Positions 39,826 to 46,543 of a stretch of DNA of 64,000 bases are shown one piece after another (the first letter of the stretch is position 1; every line of letters starts with the position of its first letter). This stretch comes from a virus. The notes under the pieces are model-generated. The model made no database searches and was not told the DNA's origin. It worked only from the letters and a program-made list of their open reading frames with translations. The stretch spans positions 53,838-117,837 of IMG/VR virus record IMGVR_UViG_3300013132_000028; one strand, written 5' to 3'. The translations under genes and the position numbers were made by a program.

Positions 39826-40014
39826 TTAGGCCAAGTTTTTCTTCGTAAGCATGCGTGTCTTCGGGTTACGAATCTTTTCGCCTGCCTGTATGATGTAGGA
39901 CTTGGCTGTTGGGTAGGAGACCCCTAAGCGAAGTGCCACTGTCTCGACCGACATGTTATCTGCATAAAGCTTCCCCGCCTTACGCACACGTGTCGCGATT
40001 TGTGCTTCCGTCAT
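39826..40014 (-). CDS. Small HTH DNA-binding protein (paralogue of 22869-23060)
   Basis: 62 residues from ATG 40014 with GGAGGG upstream. LYADNMSVETVALRLGVSYP, then TAKSYIIQAGEKIRNP, aligns with the 63-residue HTH protein at 22869. Probably a small regulator. Own promoter at 40070-40098 and own terminator. Confidence 0.7.
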   Translation of the reverse strand: MTEAQIATRVRKAGKLYADNMSVETVALRLGVSYPTAKSYIIQAGEKIRNPKTRMLTKKNLA

Positions 40015-40069
40015 TGCGTCCCTCCTTCTTGGGAAGAATGTGGTCGTCGGCACCTTGCCGACATGCCCT

Positions 40070-40098
40070 ACAATAGCACGCCGCACTGTAAATGTAAA
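40070..40098 (-). promoter_or_regulatory. Promoter (TTTACA-17-TATTGT)
   Basis: Two tandem TTTACA hexamers (40098-40093 and 40092-40087); the outer one is 17 bp from TATTGT at 40075-40070. Confidence 0.6.
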
Positions 40099-40231
40099 GG
40101 TGTAATAGAGTGATGCTTATCACTAAACTCGTTTCTAAAAAAGCCATCTTCGCGTACTCGCGTGACAGACGTCCCCAGGGATGTTTAGATTAGATCTAAG
40201 GCTTAGGCTTTTGGTTTGGTTTTTCCAAGGC

Positions 40232-40290
40232 ACGCCGCCATAACTACGGGCCCGTGGTTCCCCACGCCGCCGTAATTACGAGCCCGTGGC
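40232..40290. repeat. Imperfect tandem repeat (about 32-nt unit, two copies)
   Basis: ACGCCGCCATAACTACGGGC and ACGCCGCCGTAATTACGAGC start at about 40232 and 40264, each continuing CCGTGG. The units differ at a few positions and contain GGGCCC and GTAATTAC palindromes. Located just after the stop of the 40291-40653 gene. Confidence 0.65.
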
Positions 40291-40653
40291 TCAGTCCGAC
40301 AGCTCTTCGATGGCCGGCCGGTGCTCGAGGGCACGCTGCAGCATTGGCTGAAAGGCCAGCATCCAGTCCGGCACGACGCCGTCCTCGGAAATCGCACCCG
40401 CCCTGGACAGCGAGATGTGCCGTGCCGCCTCTCGGAGGTGGCGCCAGGCCTGGTGGTGGTGATAGTGGTGCTTGGAGTAGGCCGCCGTGGTTGCGGTCAG
40501 TCTGTTTCCCGGTTTCGGTGCTTCGGACGCCGCCTGTAGGCTTTCTTGCTGGGCGTCGAGCCGCTGGCCGACGAGCGTCGGAGTTCCTGCAGCCGTCTCA
40601 GGCGTTCCGGCAGGTACCGTGCCGCCCGGTAAATGTTGTTGTGTCTCATTCAT
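40291..40653 (-). CDS. Hypothetical protein with His-rich segment
   Basis: 120 residues: Pro/Gly/Thr-rich start, then AAYSKHHYHHHQAWRHLREA and WMLAFQPMLQRALEH. The ATG at 40653 lies only 3 nt after the -10 element and 4 nt upstream of predicted +1, so true initiation may be elsewhere. Function unknown. Confidence 0.5.
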   Translation of the reverse strand: MNETQQHLPGGTVPAGTPETAAGTPTLVGQRLDAQQESLQAASEAPKPGNRLTATTAAYSKHHYHHHQAWRHLREAARHISLSRAGAISEDGVVPDWMLAFQPMLQRALEHRPAIEELSD

Positions 40654-40655
40654 AT

Positions 40656-40684
40656 ATTATACTGTATTTCTCTCCGTGTGTAAA
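40656..40684 (-). promoter_or_regulatory. Promoter (TTTACA-17-TATAAT)
   Basis: TATAAT at 40661-40656 and TTTACA at 40684-40679. The TAA stop of the upstream 56-codon gene lies in the -10, as at 24008. Confidence 0.75.
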
Positions 40685-40827
40685 GCGAGCAGCTCAGCGT
40701 ATAGCCGGGCCGCCTCGTTGGCGCGCGCCGTCTGGCGCACGTGGTCTTCGCGGGTCCGGCAGAGCTCGATGTCCGCCTTCATGTCCTCCGCCAGCTCCTT
40801 CAGCTGCTGCAGGTGCTCCGCGCTCAT
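40657..40827 (-). CDS. Small helical protein
   Basis: 56 residues from ATG 40827 (ATGA overlap): MSAEHLQQLKELAEDMKADI, ELLALHTERNTV. A single charged helix pair. Coupled to the upstream GC-rich gene; the stop is part of the next promoter. Function unknown. Confidence 0.6.
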   Translation of the reverse strand: MSAEHLQQLKELAEDMKADIELCRTREDHVRQTARANEAARLYAELLALHTERNTV

Positions 40828-41735
40828 TCCGGGCCCTCCTTCTCGGGGACCGGCTCCGTCGGCTCGGCCTCCAGGATGTTCTGCTGCGCCAGCGCTGCGG
40901 CGCGCTGCTCCGCGGCCAGGGCGAGCCGCTGTAGTCGCTCGGCCACCACGATGTGGGGAGGCCGCTGGTCGTGGACGGTCAGGTTGGAGTCTATCTCCAT
41001 GCCGCCCCTCACTCCGGCGCGGTCGAGTATCTCCGTGCTGGCCTTCAGCCGCACCGGCTCGCTCGCCGCCCCTTCCATGAGCTCCTCCAGCACGTCGACC
41101 GCGTAGGTCGCCGCCTGGACCAGCTTCTTGCGGGCCCGCTCGACGTCCTCGCCGGACCGTCGGCCCTGCCCGAGGTGCGGCCGGCACAGGCCGTCGTCCT
41201 TCGGGCGCCCGCTGCTCCACAGCATGCACCGCACGCCGTCCGCCTTGACGGAGCGGCAGCGGGCCGGCAGGGAGGCCGGCCGGGCCTTCCCGGCGGTCGG
41301 GTTGTTCTGCTCGGCGAGCCAGGCCCGCGTCGCGCCGACCACCCACGGCGGGGCGAGCCGCATGGCGTGGTCGTCGACGATCAGGTCGACGCCGGTGACG
41401 TAGTCGGAGTTGTGGTTGGCGGGGTCGACCAGGAGGGGCCGCTTCTCCGCCAGCGACAGGAGCCGCCGCTCGCGGGCGGACTCGGGGGACCGGGCCGCGA
41501 TCAGGCCGGTCGGCTTGCCCGTGCCGTCGTAGACGGGGTCCCAGTTCAGCTTGCCGCGGCGCAGGGCGGCGCGGTTCTCGAAGGTGTCCTCGCAGACGCC
41601 GCGCTCGACCTCGAGCAGCCCGAGCTCGGAGAGGTCGGGGCGCAGGTCGGCGGGGGACTCGACGCGGGGCTGGAGGTCGGCGGGGTCTACCTCCACGACC
41701 GCCGGCGTGAGGCCGAAGTCGTCGGTGGTGGTCAA
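40824..41735 (-). CDS. Terminase small subunit-like protein (tentative)
   Basis: 303 residues, TTG start at 41735 preceded by AGGAGG. The C-terminal third (ATYAVDVLEELMEG, PVRLKASTEILDRAGVRGG, LTVHDQRPPHIVVAERLQRL) resembles the oligomerisation end of actinophage small-terminase proteins. The middle carries CRSVKADGVRCMLW...CRPH, a Cys/His set like a zinc finger. The gene is far GC-richer than its surroundings. If correct, the large subunit should be encoded near, but none is seen; the call is therefore tentative. Confidence 0.45.
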   Translation of the reverse strand: MTTTDDFGLTPAVVEVDPADLQPRVESPADLRPDLSELGLLEVERGVCEDTFENRAALRRGKLNWDPVYDGTGKPTGLIAARSPESARERRLLSLAEKRPLLVDPANHNSDYVTGVDLIVDDHAMRLAPPWVVGATRAWLAEQNNPTAGKARPASLPARCRSVKADGVRCMLWSSGRPKDDGLCRPHLGQGRRSGEDVERARKKLVQAATYAVDVLEELMEGAASEPVRLKASTEILDRAGVRGGMEIDSNLTVHDQRPPHIVVAERLQRLALAAEQRAAALAQQNILEAEPTEPVPEKEGPE

Positions 41736-41750
41736 GGGCGGGTCCGCCTC

Positions 41751-41960
41751 CTAGCGCCGTCCGGCCCGGAGGAGCGCCACCAGGCGCGGGGCGGGGCGGG
41801 GCGGGAACAGGGCGGAGAAAGTCAGGGAGAGGGCGGCGGACAGGGCGCCGACCCGCAGCGCCTGGCCCGGGGACGCGACAAGGACCGACGCGGCGTCCGA
41901 GAGGACGACGGCGGCGGTGGTTGAGGCGGCCGAGGCGGCGGCGCGGCGGGTGGCGGTCAC
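41751..41960 (-). CDS. Small Ala-rich membrane-type protein
   Basis: About 69 residues from GTG 41960, 4 nt after the upstream stop. Hydrophobic stretches STTAAVVLSDAASVLVA and LSAALSLTFSALF separated by a short polar turn; basic C-terminus. Within the GC-rich patch. Start and function uncertain. Confidence 0.45.
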   Translation of the reverse strand: MTATRRAAASAASTTAAVVLSDAASVLVASPGQALRVGALSAALSLTFSALFPPRPAPRLVALLRAGRR

Positions 41961-41964
41961 TGCG

Positions 41965-42246
41965 TTACTTCTTTTTCTGCTTGGCCTTGGCGGCGGCGTC
42001 GAGCTTTTTGCCGGCCTCCTTGGCAACGGCCTCGCCTACCTTTCCGAAGGCGGGGTCCTTCTTGTTGAGCCAGCGGAGGGCGGTCGGGATTACCGAGGCC
42101 CACAGCGCGTTGGCGACCAGGAGCCACTCTCCCTGTCCGAAGGCGAGCGGGGAGGCGACGCCGGACGTCTGGGTGACGATCATGACGGCGGCCACCAGCT
42201 GGCCGAGGAGGTTGCGGGCGTATGACTCTAGGGCTGCTTTGTTCAT
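41965..42246 (-). CDS. Small membrane protein common in actinophages
   Basis: 93 residues from ATG 42246 with AGAGGAACTGC upstream. NLLGQLVAAVMIVTQTSGVA and EWLLVANALWASVIPTALRW are hydrophobic; WLNKKDPAFGKV is a conserved tail motif I recall from Streptomyces phages. Holin-like topology with a Lys-rich end. Could be a holin, but it is far from the endolysin gene at 59.4 kb. Confidence 0.6.
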   Translation of the reverse strand: MNKAALESYARNLLGQLVAAVMIVTQTSGVASPLAFGQGEWLLVANALWASVIPTALRWLNKKDPAFGKVGEAVAKEAGKKLDAAAKAKQKKK

Positions 42247-42486
42247 GCAGTTCCTCTTCTGTTCTGTGGGTCTTGGTTGTTTCTCCCACGTATGACATGC
42301 TGCCGCGAAAAGTTATTTGGGTGTGTGGCGAGAGACGACCGCTTTCATAAACAGATTTTTGAAAAATTATCAGAGTTCTATAATACAAGTAGCCCGTCGC
42401 GCTTGTTGGTTGCGCGAAGGGCGACTACCGTTGGGGAGCAGAAAAACTGTACAAAGTGCTCCTAAATATGTGAAAGTTAACTACAA
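42247..42486. other. 240-bp non-coding interval with an imperfect dyad
   Basis: Contains GTAGCCCGTCGCGC (42390 region) and GCGCGAAGGGCGACTAC about 9 nt apart, an imperfect hairpin without T-run, amid AT-richer sequence. It separates the GC-rich patch from the zinc-protein group. No gene seen. Confidence 0.5.
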
Positions 42487-42633
42487 CTATTCTGAGGTCA
42501 GTGAGGCGTTCCAGCAGGGACTGCAGTAATAACCTTTCTTCTCGTCGTTCCAGAGGTGGCTTAATCTGAGCCGAACACGAGCTCTACAGATGACGCACCT
42601 GAGAAGTGGCTTGGGCTCTTTCTTACCGCTCAC
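42487..42633 (-). CDS. 48-residue zinc-finger protein
   Basis: GTG at 42633 overlaps the upstream stop (GTGA). MSGKKEPKPLLRCVICRARV, then CSPCWNASL, gives two C-x2-C knuckles about 30 residues apart: a minimal zinc ribbon. The coding frame is consistent with neighbouring composition. Confidence 0.6.
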   Translation of the reverse strand: MSGKKEPKPLLRCVICRARVRLRLSHLWNDEKKGYYCSPCWNASLTSE

Positions 42634-42950
42634 ACTTCGCCGGAGTCGTTGGTTGGTCGCCAGGTGGTTGTCGGGTTGACCCCGTTGATGATGTCAATCG
42701 CATGTCTCAGTCCGAGGCTGTAAAGGGACTTATCTGTATCTCCCATCATAGACTCCCACTCCATGACTATGGACTGCATGACGGCGCTCACCTGGGCTAG
42801 GTGGTCTTCGACCTCTTTCTGAACAACCCCCACGTAGGGGTTTATACCGCTGTTGTTTGTGAACACCCGCAGGTCCGGCGATAGTGCCTTGACGATTCGC
42901 TCGGACAGCTCTTCAGGCAGGCGGAACTCCGTGCTCGGTATTGGTCTCAT
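42630..42950 (-). CDS. Hypothetical protein
   Basis: 106 residues from ATG 42950 (ATGA overlap). FRLPEELSERIVKALSPDLR, VEDHLAQVSAVMQSIV and LYSLGLRHAIDIINGV; alpha-rich, no Cys. A middle gene of the zinc-protein operon. Function unknown. Confidence 0.6.
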   Translation of the reverse strand: MRPIPSTEFRLPEELSERIVKALSPDLRVFTNNSGINPYVGVVQKEVEDHLAQVSAVMQSIVMEWESMMGDTDKSLYSLGLRHAIDIINGVNPTTTWRPTNDSGEV

Positions 42951-43444
42951 TTTGTTTCCTCTCTGCAGTCTTTGCATAGCAGGGCGTCGAACCCAGTTGC
43001 TCGACTTACCTGTATTCCATTCCCGGTCACTGGGACCGGAACTACTCCCCCGTTGGCACCGCCGCAGCGGTCACACATGAGGTCCTCCAGCCACTTGGCA
43101 CTACCGCCGGCGGCTTCCAACGCGGCCAGACCGCGGGTAAGAGCGTGGAGGGCACCACCGCCCTCGGTACGGCGCAGGAAGAACCGGAGGTCGGACACCT
43201 CCACGATCGGTCTCAGCTTCTTGCAGGGGCACTCCATGCGTGTCGGCTTGCAGTACACGATTCCGTTGGCATTGGTAATTCTGGCCACCGGATGTCCGCA
43301 GATGTTGATTCTGTGGTCTCGCTTGCTTTTCGCCGGTCTGGCGTTTAGCTCGTCGTCGACCTGTAGTACGTCCTCGGGGACGAGTCCTAGCTTGTCAAAT
43401 AGCGACTTCGCTGGTTCCAGACCTCTTTTTGTTTTTCTAGCCAT
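42947..43444 (-). CDS. Zinc-binding protein with several Cys pairs
   Basis: 165 residues from ATG 43444 with GAGGAG 4 nt upstream. Basic N-terminus (ARKTKRGLEPAK), ICGHPV...MECPCKKLRP, then CDRCGGANGG and LCKDCRE: at least eight ligand Cys. Likely two zinc modules; a nucleic-acid-associated role is plausible but unproven. Confidence 0.6.
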   Translation of the reverse strand: MARKTKRGLEPAKSLFDKLGLVPEDVLQVDDELNARPAKSKRDHRINICGHPVARITNANGIVYCKPTRMECPCKKLRPIVEVSDLRFFLRRTEGGGALHALTRGLAALEAAGGSAKWLEDLMCDRCGGANGGVVPVPVTGNGIQVSRATGFDALLCKDCREETK

Positions 43445-43452
43445 GAGCTCCT

Positions 43453-43611
43453 CTAGTCCGATTCGGGGGTCTCGAACAGACCTTTGTTGACGTCTATGTC
43501 CCGGTAAGGGCAGGTAGTGTGCGCCAGTCGACATTTAGACGTTTTGTACGGACCACAGAGCGGACAGTCTTTCACGGTCTGGTCCTCGGCTACGCTGGTA
43601 AATTCAGTCAT
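43453..43611 (-). CDS. Small Cys-rich protein
   Basis: 52 residues from ATG 43611, overlapping the upstream gene by 8 nt. CPLCGPYKTSKCRLAHTTCP contains four Cys and one His: a compact zinc site. Function unknown. Confidence 0.55.
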   Translation of the reverse strand: MTEFTSVAEDQTVKDCPLCGPYKTSKCRLAHTTCPYRDIDVNKGLFETPESD

Positions 43612-43867
43612 AGGCCAGCACTCCTCCTTCGTCGCCGTTGCCCGGCGTTGGCGCGGTTGCCATCGAACCGCAGTTGGCGCACTGAATGTCCAGGAAGTAT
43701 GCAGACATTCCTCCCTCGTCAAACTTCGCGTAGACTATCCAGAGGTCGCTCCCGCAGATGCAGACAGAGCAGGGATTGTTTTCGTCCCGCAGGTCTATCG
43801 CGTGGTCCAGAGACTTCGGTTTTATCTCAGTAACAGGCTTAGCAGGCACGTCGTCCCAGTCGGTCAT
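43604..43867 (-). CDS. Small zinc-ribbon protein
   Basis: 87 residues. CSVCICGSDLWIVYAKFDEG and CANCGSM form two Cys pairs bracketing a strand region, a classic zinc-ribbon layout. GGGACGG ribosome site. First gene after the AT-rich island. Confidence 0.6.
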   Translation of the reverse strand: MTDWDDVPAKPVTEIKPKSLDHAIDLRDENNPCSVCICGSDLWIVYAKFDEGGMSAYFLDIQCANCGSMATAPTPGNGDEGGVLAYD

Positions 43868-43869
43868 GA

Positions 43870-44144
43870 GTCCGTCCCTTCGAGTTTACAGCCACACAAT
43901 AGCGCTTAAAACCCCGAAAGTGTGACTATTGCACCGGTGTTTCTCAACTTATTTTCAACTTAACTTTAACTTATGTACTTAGCTTTTAACTATTAACTAT
44001 AATCAACTATTATTTGGGTAACCCCTATGTGTATGTGCATACGCGTATACTATAAATAGTCAACTTAAGTTAATAGTTAACTACTTTATAGCTGTCGCTA
44101 CCGTACTTTGTTATTTTGTTTTTATTGTTTTTTGGCAGTATATT
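43870..44144. other. AT-rich island with TTAACT-type repeats
   Basis: 275 bp of non-coding DNA, much more AT-rich than the rest. It has at least eight AACTTA/TAACTA-type elements on both strands (43935-44090) plus the dyad ATACGCGTAT (44040-44049) and GTATGTGCATAC. Such melting-prone, repeat-bearing islands are typical replication origins or regulatory hubs. No gene, and a TTGACT on the minus strand lacks a clear -10 partner. Confidence 0.55.
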
Positions 44145-44378
44145 TCAGTTGTTGATCCCGTGCAGGGAGGCAAAAATCTCGGCGCAGGTGGGGCATACTT
44201 TGTACTTTTTCGGGTCGCGAGACGGCACCCAAACTTTTCCACACAGGGCTCTTACCGGCTCACCGGTTACGTACGCACGGACCGAGTCGCTTTTCTCTAC
44301 GTAGTGCGCGAACCTGTCGTGGTCACCGCTGTTCGTGCTGGTTCTCGGGGCGGTCTCCGTCTCCGTGCTACTGCTCAT
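44145..44378 (-). CDS. DUF3039-like protein
   Basis: 77 residues: RFAHYVEKSDSVRAYVTGEP, VRALCGKVWVPSRDPKKYKV, CPTCAEI. This is the actinobacterial and actinophage DUF3039 pattern, a small zinc-ribbon family of unknown function. It overlaps the upstream gene by 11 nt. Confidence 0.8.
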   Translation of the reverse strand: MSSSTETETAPRTSTNSGDHDRFAHYVEKSDSVRAYVTGEPVRALCGKVWVPSRDPKKYKVCPTCAEIFASLHGINN

Positions 44379-44799
44379 AGGTCACGGGCTCCAGCCATGG
44401 TTTCGGGAAGTACTTGGTTTTGAAGTAGTGCTCGGGTCTGCCGTATCTCTCGGCCAGGCAGGCGGTGCAGCAGTTGTGGTCTCCCCAGTCTGTCGTCACC
44501 GTCTCTGGCTTGACTCTGGTCGGGTGCCAGGGCGCACCGCAGTAGCTCAGGACTGTCTCTCCCACCGCGTAGGCTTCTACGGCCTGCTGGCGGTCTCCGC
44601 GCGGGATGTGCGGTACGTGGAGTCTCGTGTACGACTCTCTCAGTTCCTGGTCGCGCTTGGCTTTCTGCATTGCGCGTATTTTTACCGCAACCTGCTCACT
44701 GACCTCGAACACCTCGTGCGGCAGCACCGTTCCGTCCGGCGCGTTCGGAGTCTGCACGAAGTAGTCCTGCTCCTCTGGCATCCCGTGAAATTCTGGCAT
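44368..44799 (-). CDS. Zinc-ribbon protein related in pattern to DUF3039
   Basis: 143 residues. AVEAYAVGETVLSYCGAPWH, then CCTACLAERYG: one Cys in a strand followed by C-x2-C, as in the downstream DUF3039-like protein. N-terminal half acidic and helical. Possibly a diverged duplicate of it. Confidence 0.55.
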   Translation of the reverse strand: MPEFHGMPEEQDYFVQTPNAPDGTVLPHEVFEVSEQVAVKIRAMQKAKRDQELRESYTRLHVPHIPRGDRQQAVEAYAVGETVLSYCGAPWHPTRVKPETVTTDWGDHNCCTACLAERYGRPEHYFKTKYFPKPWLEPVTYEQ

Positions 44800-44800
44800 T

Positions 44801-45016
44801 TTACGACTTCTTTTCCAGCAGGCAGGTGTAGTCCTCCAGCAGCGCTATCCCGTGTTTTGTCAGAGGTCCGACTAGCTCGGTTCCGTGGTGCATGCAGAAG
44901 GTGAGCTCTAGCCCGTTTAGCATGACTGCCCTGAAGTAGGCTTGTGCTCCGCACCTGTCGCAGCGGTCTGTCCAGGTCAGCGCGGGTCTTGGCTGCACTG
45001 GGGTCTGCGTAATCAT
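44801..45016 (-). CDS. DUF7455-like zinc protein, leaderless
   Basis: 71 residues: DRCDRCGAQAYFRAVMLNGL, TFCMHHGTEL. I recognise the actinobacterial DUF7455 pattern (DRCDRCGAQAxVRV, FCxHH). TAAGAT lies exactly 6 nt before ATG; no ribosome site. Function unknown. Confidence 0.75.
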   Translation of the reverse strand: MITQTPVQPRPALTWTDRCDRCGAQAYFRAVMLNGLELTFCMHHGTELVGPLTKHGIALLEDYTCLLEKKS

Positions 45017-45022
45017 GCCTGT

Positions 45023-45028
45023 ATCTTA
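45023..45028 (-). promoter_or_regulatory. Leaderless -10 (TAAGAT) for the DUF7455-like gene
   Basis: TAAGAT at 45028-45023, six bases, then ATG at 45016. Confidence 0.55.
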
Positions 45029-45036
45029 CACCGGCG

Positions 45037-45960
45037 TTATGCGCCCCACCCTCTTGTGTTCGGCCAGCCAGGGTACTTTTGACTGTGCACGGCCGCGTAC
45101 TTTCCGTTCTCCCACTCTATGCCGTGGACCGTTGGTTGCAGCCGCTCGTCGAGGGTCTGCCACGGGTTTAGTATCGCGGCGAAGGTCGAGAGGTTGCTGC
45201 TGGTTGCCAGGCGCACGTCGGCTTTGGCCAGCATGTAGGCGTCTAGTATCGCCTCGTAGCCGTGGTGAGCCGGGGACTCGCAGTGTCCAAACATTGGCTG
45301 TCCGTGTGCGTTTGTGCCCCGGCACACCTGGTTGCAGAACAGCGCGTCTCCGTACTTGGTCTTGAACTCCTGCATCTCGTAGTCGTTGTCGGTGGACAGG
45401 TAGACGCTGTAGCCGTCGGCCACGTAGTCGTCCAGCGCGTCGAACACGGCTGACCTGTCCGGTATCGGCCCGTGTCCCCAGTCGGTGGTTCTGCGGTGCG
45501 TCCCGACGAACACGTAGTCCTGCATGAGGTTTCTCGTGGCTGTCTCTAGCTTGTGCTCCACCTCTGGTCTGAACCTGAATATCTTCTGCCAGATTTCTTC
45601 GTTGGCCTGCTTTACAAACTTGTCCTTCGACTTCTCGTTTCGGTGCACCGAGAGCGGACCCCAGGTGCACTTGCTGACCTTCTCCTCGTCGTAGAAGCCA
45701 GCTATCTTGCCTCCGAGCAGCCTCTCTTCTCCGGGCACCAGTGGCTTGTCGAACAGCGGCGTGAAGTAGTACTCGAACACGTTGTTGCCCGTGTTGGCGT
45801 GGTAGTAGCAGCAGTCGCTGCCCCACTCGACCGCCAGCTCCGTGTCGTATTGACCGGTCAACTGTTTCGAGCGAATCAGCTGGTTGAACACTTCCAGCGT
45901 TTCTGCAAACAGCCCCATCGGGTTCTTCGGGTCGTGGCCAGTTACCAGTACCTTCCGCAT
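45037..45960 (-). CDS. Alpha-1,6-fucosyltransferase-like glycosyltransferase (GT23/NodZ type)
   Basis: 307 residues. YVFVGTHRRTTDWGHG matches the HxRR donor-binding signature of GDP-fucose alpha-1,6-fucosyltransferases (NodZ/FUT8), followed by DDYVADGYSVYLSTDNDYEM and, further on, AKADVRLATSSNLSTFAAIL, the usual GDP-sugar-binding tail. It would transfer a deoxyhexose from a GDP-sugar to a glycan or protein; the acceptor is unknown. ATG follows the upstream stop directly (TAAATG), so translation is coupled to the DUF2061-like gene. It complements the glycan cassette at 54.5-58.6 kb. Confidence 0.65.
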   Translation of the reverse strand: MRKVLVTGHDPKNPMGLFAETLEVFNQLIRSKQLTGQYDTELAVEWGSDCCYYHANTGNNVFEYYFTPLFDKPLVPGEERLLGGKIAGFYDEEKVSKCTWGPLSVHRNEKSKDKFVKQANEEIWQKIFRFRPEVEHKLETATRNLMQDYVFVGTHRRTTDWGHGPIPDRSAVFDALDDYVADGYSVYLSTDNDYEMQEFKTKYGDALFCNQVCRGTNAHGQPMFGHCESPAHHGYEAILDAYMLAKADVRLATSSNLSTFAAILNPWQTLDERLQPTVHGIEWENGKYAAVHSQKYPGWPNTRGWGA

Positions 45961-46218
45961 TTAGATGTTTTTTACTTTGGCCCAGGCGCGCTCGTGTGCG
46001 AAGTACAGAACCGATTCCCAGACTTGCTGCGATATTCCAATTGCTAGTGCTATCGCTATCTTTCTCGTGAAGGCGTACGCTATGGCTATGGTCACCGTCA
46101 CGTCTATGAGGTTCCAGGTTATGGTCTTGGCCAGGCTTCTGATTACGCGCTCGTTCTTGTCCTTGAGAACTATTTTTACCTGCGCGGGAATCGGTACGTG
46201 GTTTTCTATGTCTCTCAT
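45961..46218 (-). CDS. DUF2061-like membrane protein
   Basis: 85 residues: VIRSLAKTITWNLIDVTVTI, FTRKIAIALAIGISQQVWES, YFAHERAW. It matches the DUF2061 pattern (R-S-x-AKxxTWRxxDxxVT, then ...LYFxHERxW), two membrane spans. In bacteria such domains occur alone or fused to sulfate-activation enzymes; function unclear. ATGA overlap with the upstream small gene. Confidence 0.75.
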   Translation of the reverse strand: MRDIENHVPIPAQVKIVLKDKNERVIRSLAKTITWNLIDVTVTIAIAYAFTRKIAIALAIGISQQVWESVLYFAHERAWAKVKNI

Positions 46219-46346
46219 AGCACGTCCAGTCTGATTAGTATGACTACTTGAATTACAAGCACTATGGCCGTTCCGACAGTTCTAAACAGTCCCATCTTGT
46301 GGTTGTGCTCGTCGCACCATCTCTCTAGTTTGTCTCTCTGTTCCAC
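46215..46346 (-). CDS. Small single-span membrane protein
   Basis: 43 residues from GTG 46346, chosen because AGGAG lies 8 nt upstream. Charged start (EQRDKLERWCDEHNHK) and span RTVGTAIVLVIQVVILI. It starts 33 nt after the tRNA-Gln 3' end. Function unknown. Confidence 0.55.
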   Translation of the reverse strand: MEQRDKLERWCDEHNHKMGLFRTVGTAIVLVIQVVILIRLDVL

Positions 46347-46378
46347 TGTTTGTCTCCTATGTCGTGCGGGCTTTCCTG

Positions 46379-46449
46379 CTCCTCGACCTGGACTCGAACC
46401 GGGACTGGATGCTCCAGAGGCACCTGTGCTGCCATTACACAATCGAGGA
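46379..46449 (-). tRNA. tRNA-Gln (anticodon CUG)
   Basis: Minus-strand cloverleaf: acceptor TCCTCGA/TCGAGGA, D arm GTGTAATGGCAGCAC, anticodon stem GGTGC/GCATC with loop CTCTGGA (anticodon CTG, reads CAG) and T arm with GGTTCGAGTCC. No encoded CCA. Confidence 0.92.
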
Positions 46450-46543
46450 ACCTAACTATACTCTGCCGCGGAGCAGATTGGAGCGAGGCTAGACGGTGTT
46501 TCGTGCGACTATAGTTTGACTCTGTGGCGTAGAGTTGTCTACT

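Noticed and set aside
40203-40397. 64-codon minus-strand frame
   Set aside because: Covers the tandem repeat and overlaps the end of the 40291 gene; Arg/Ser-rich translation looks non-coding.
40824-41735. Firm small-terminase assignment
   Set aside because: Only the C-terminal third resembles that family, a zinc-type insert is unusual, and no large terminase lies nearby; left as tentative.
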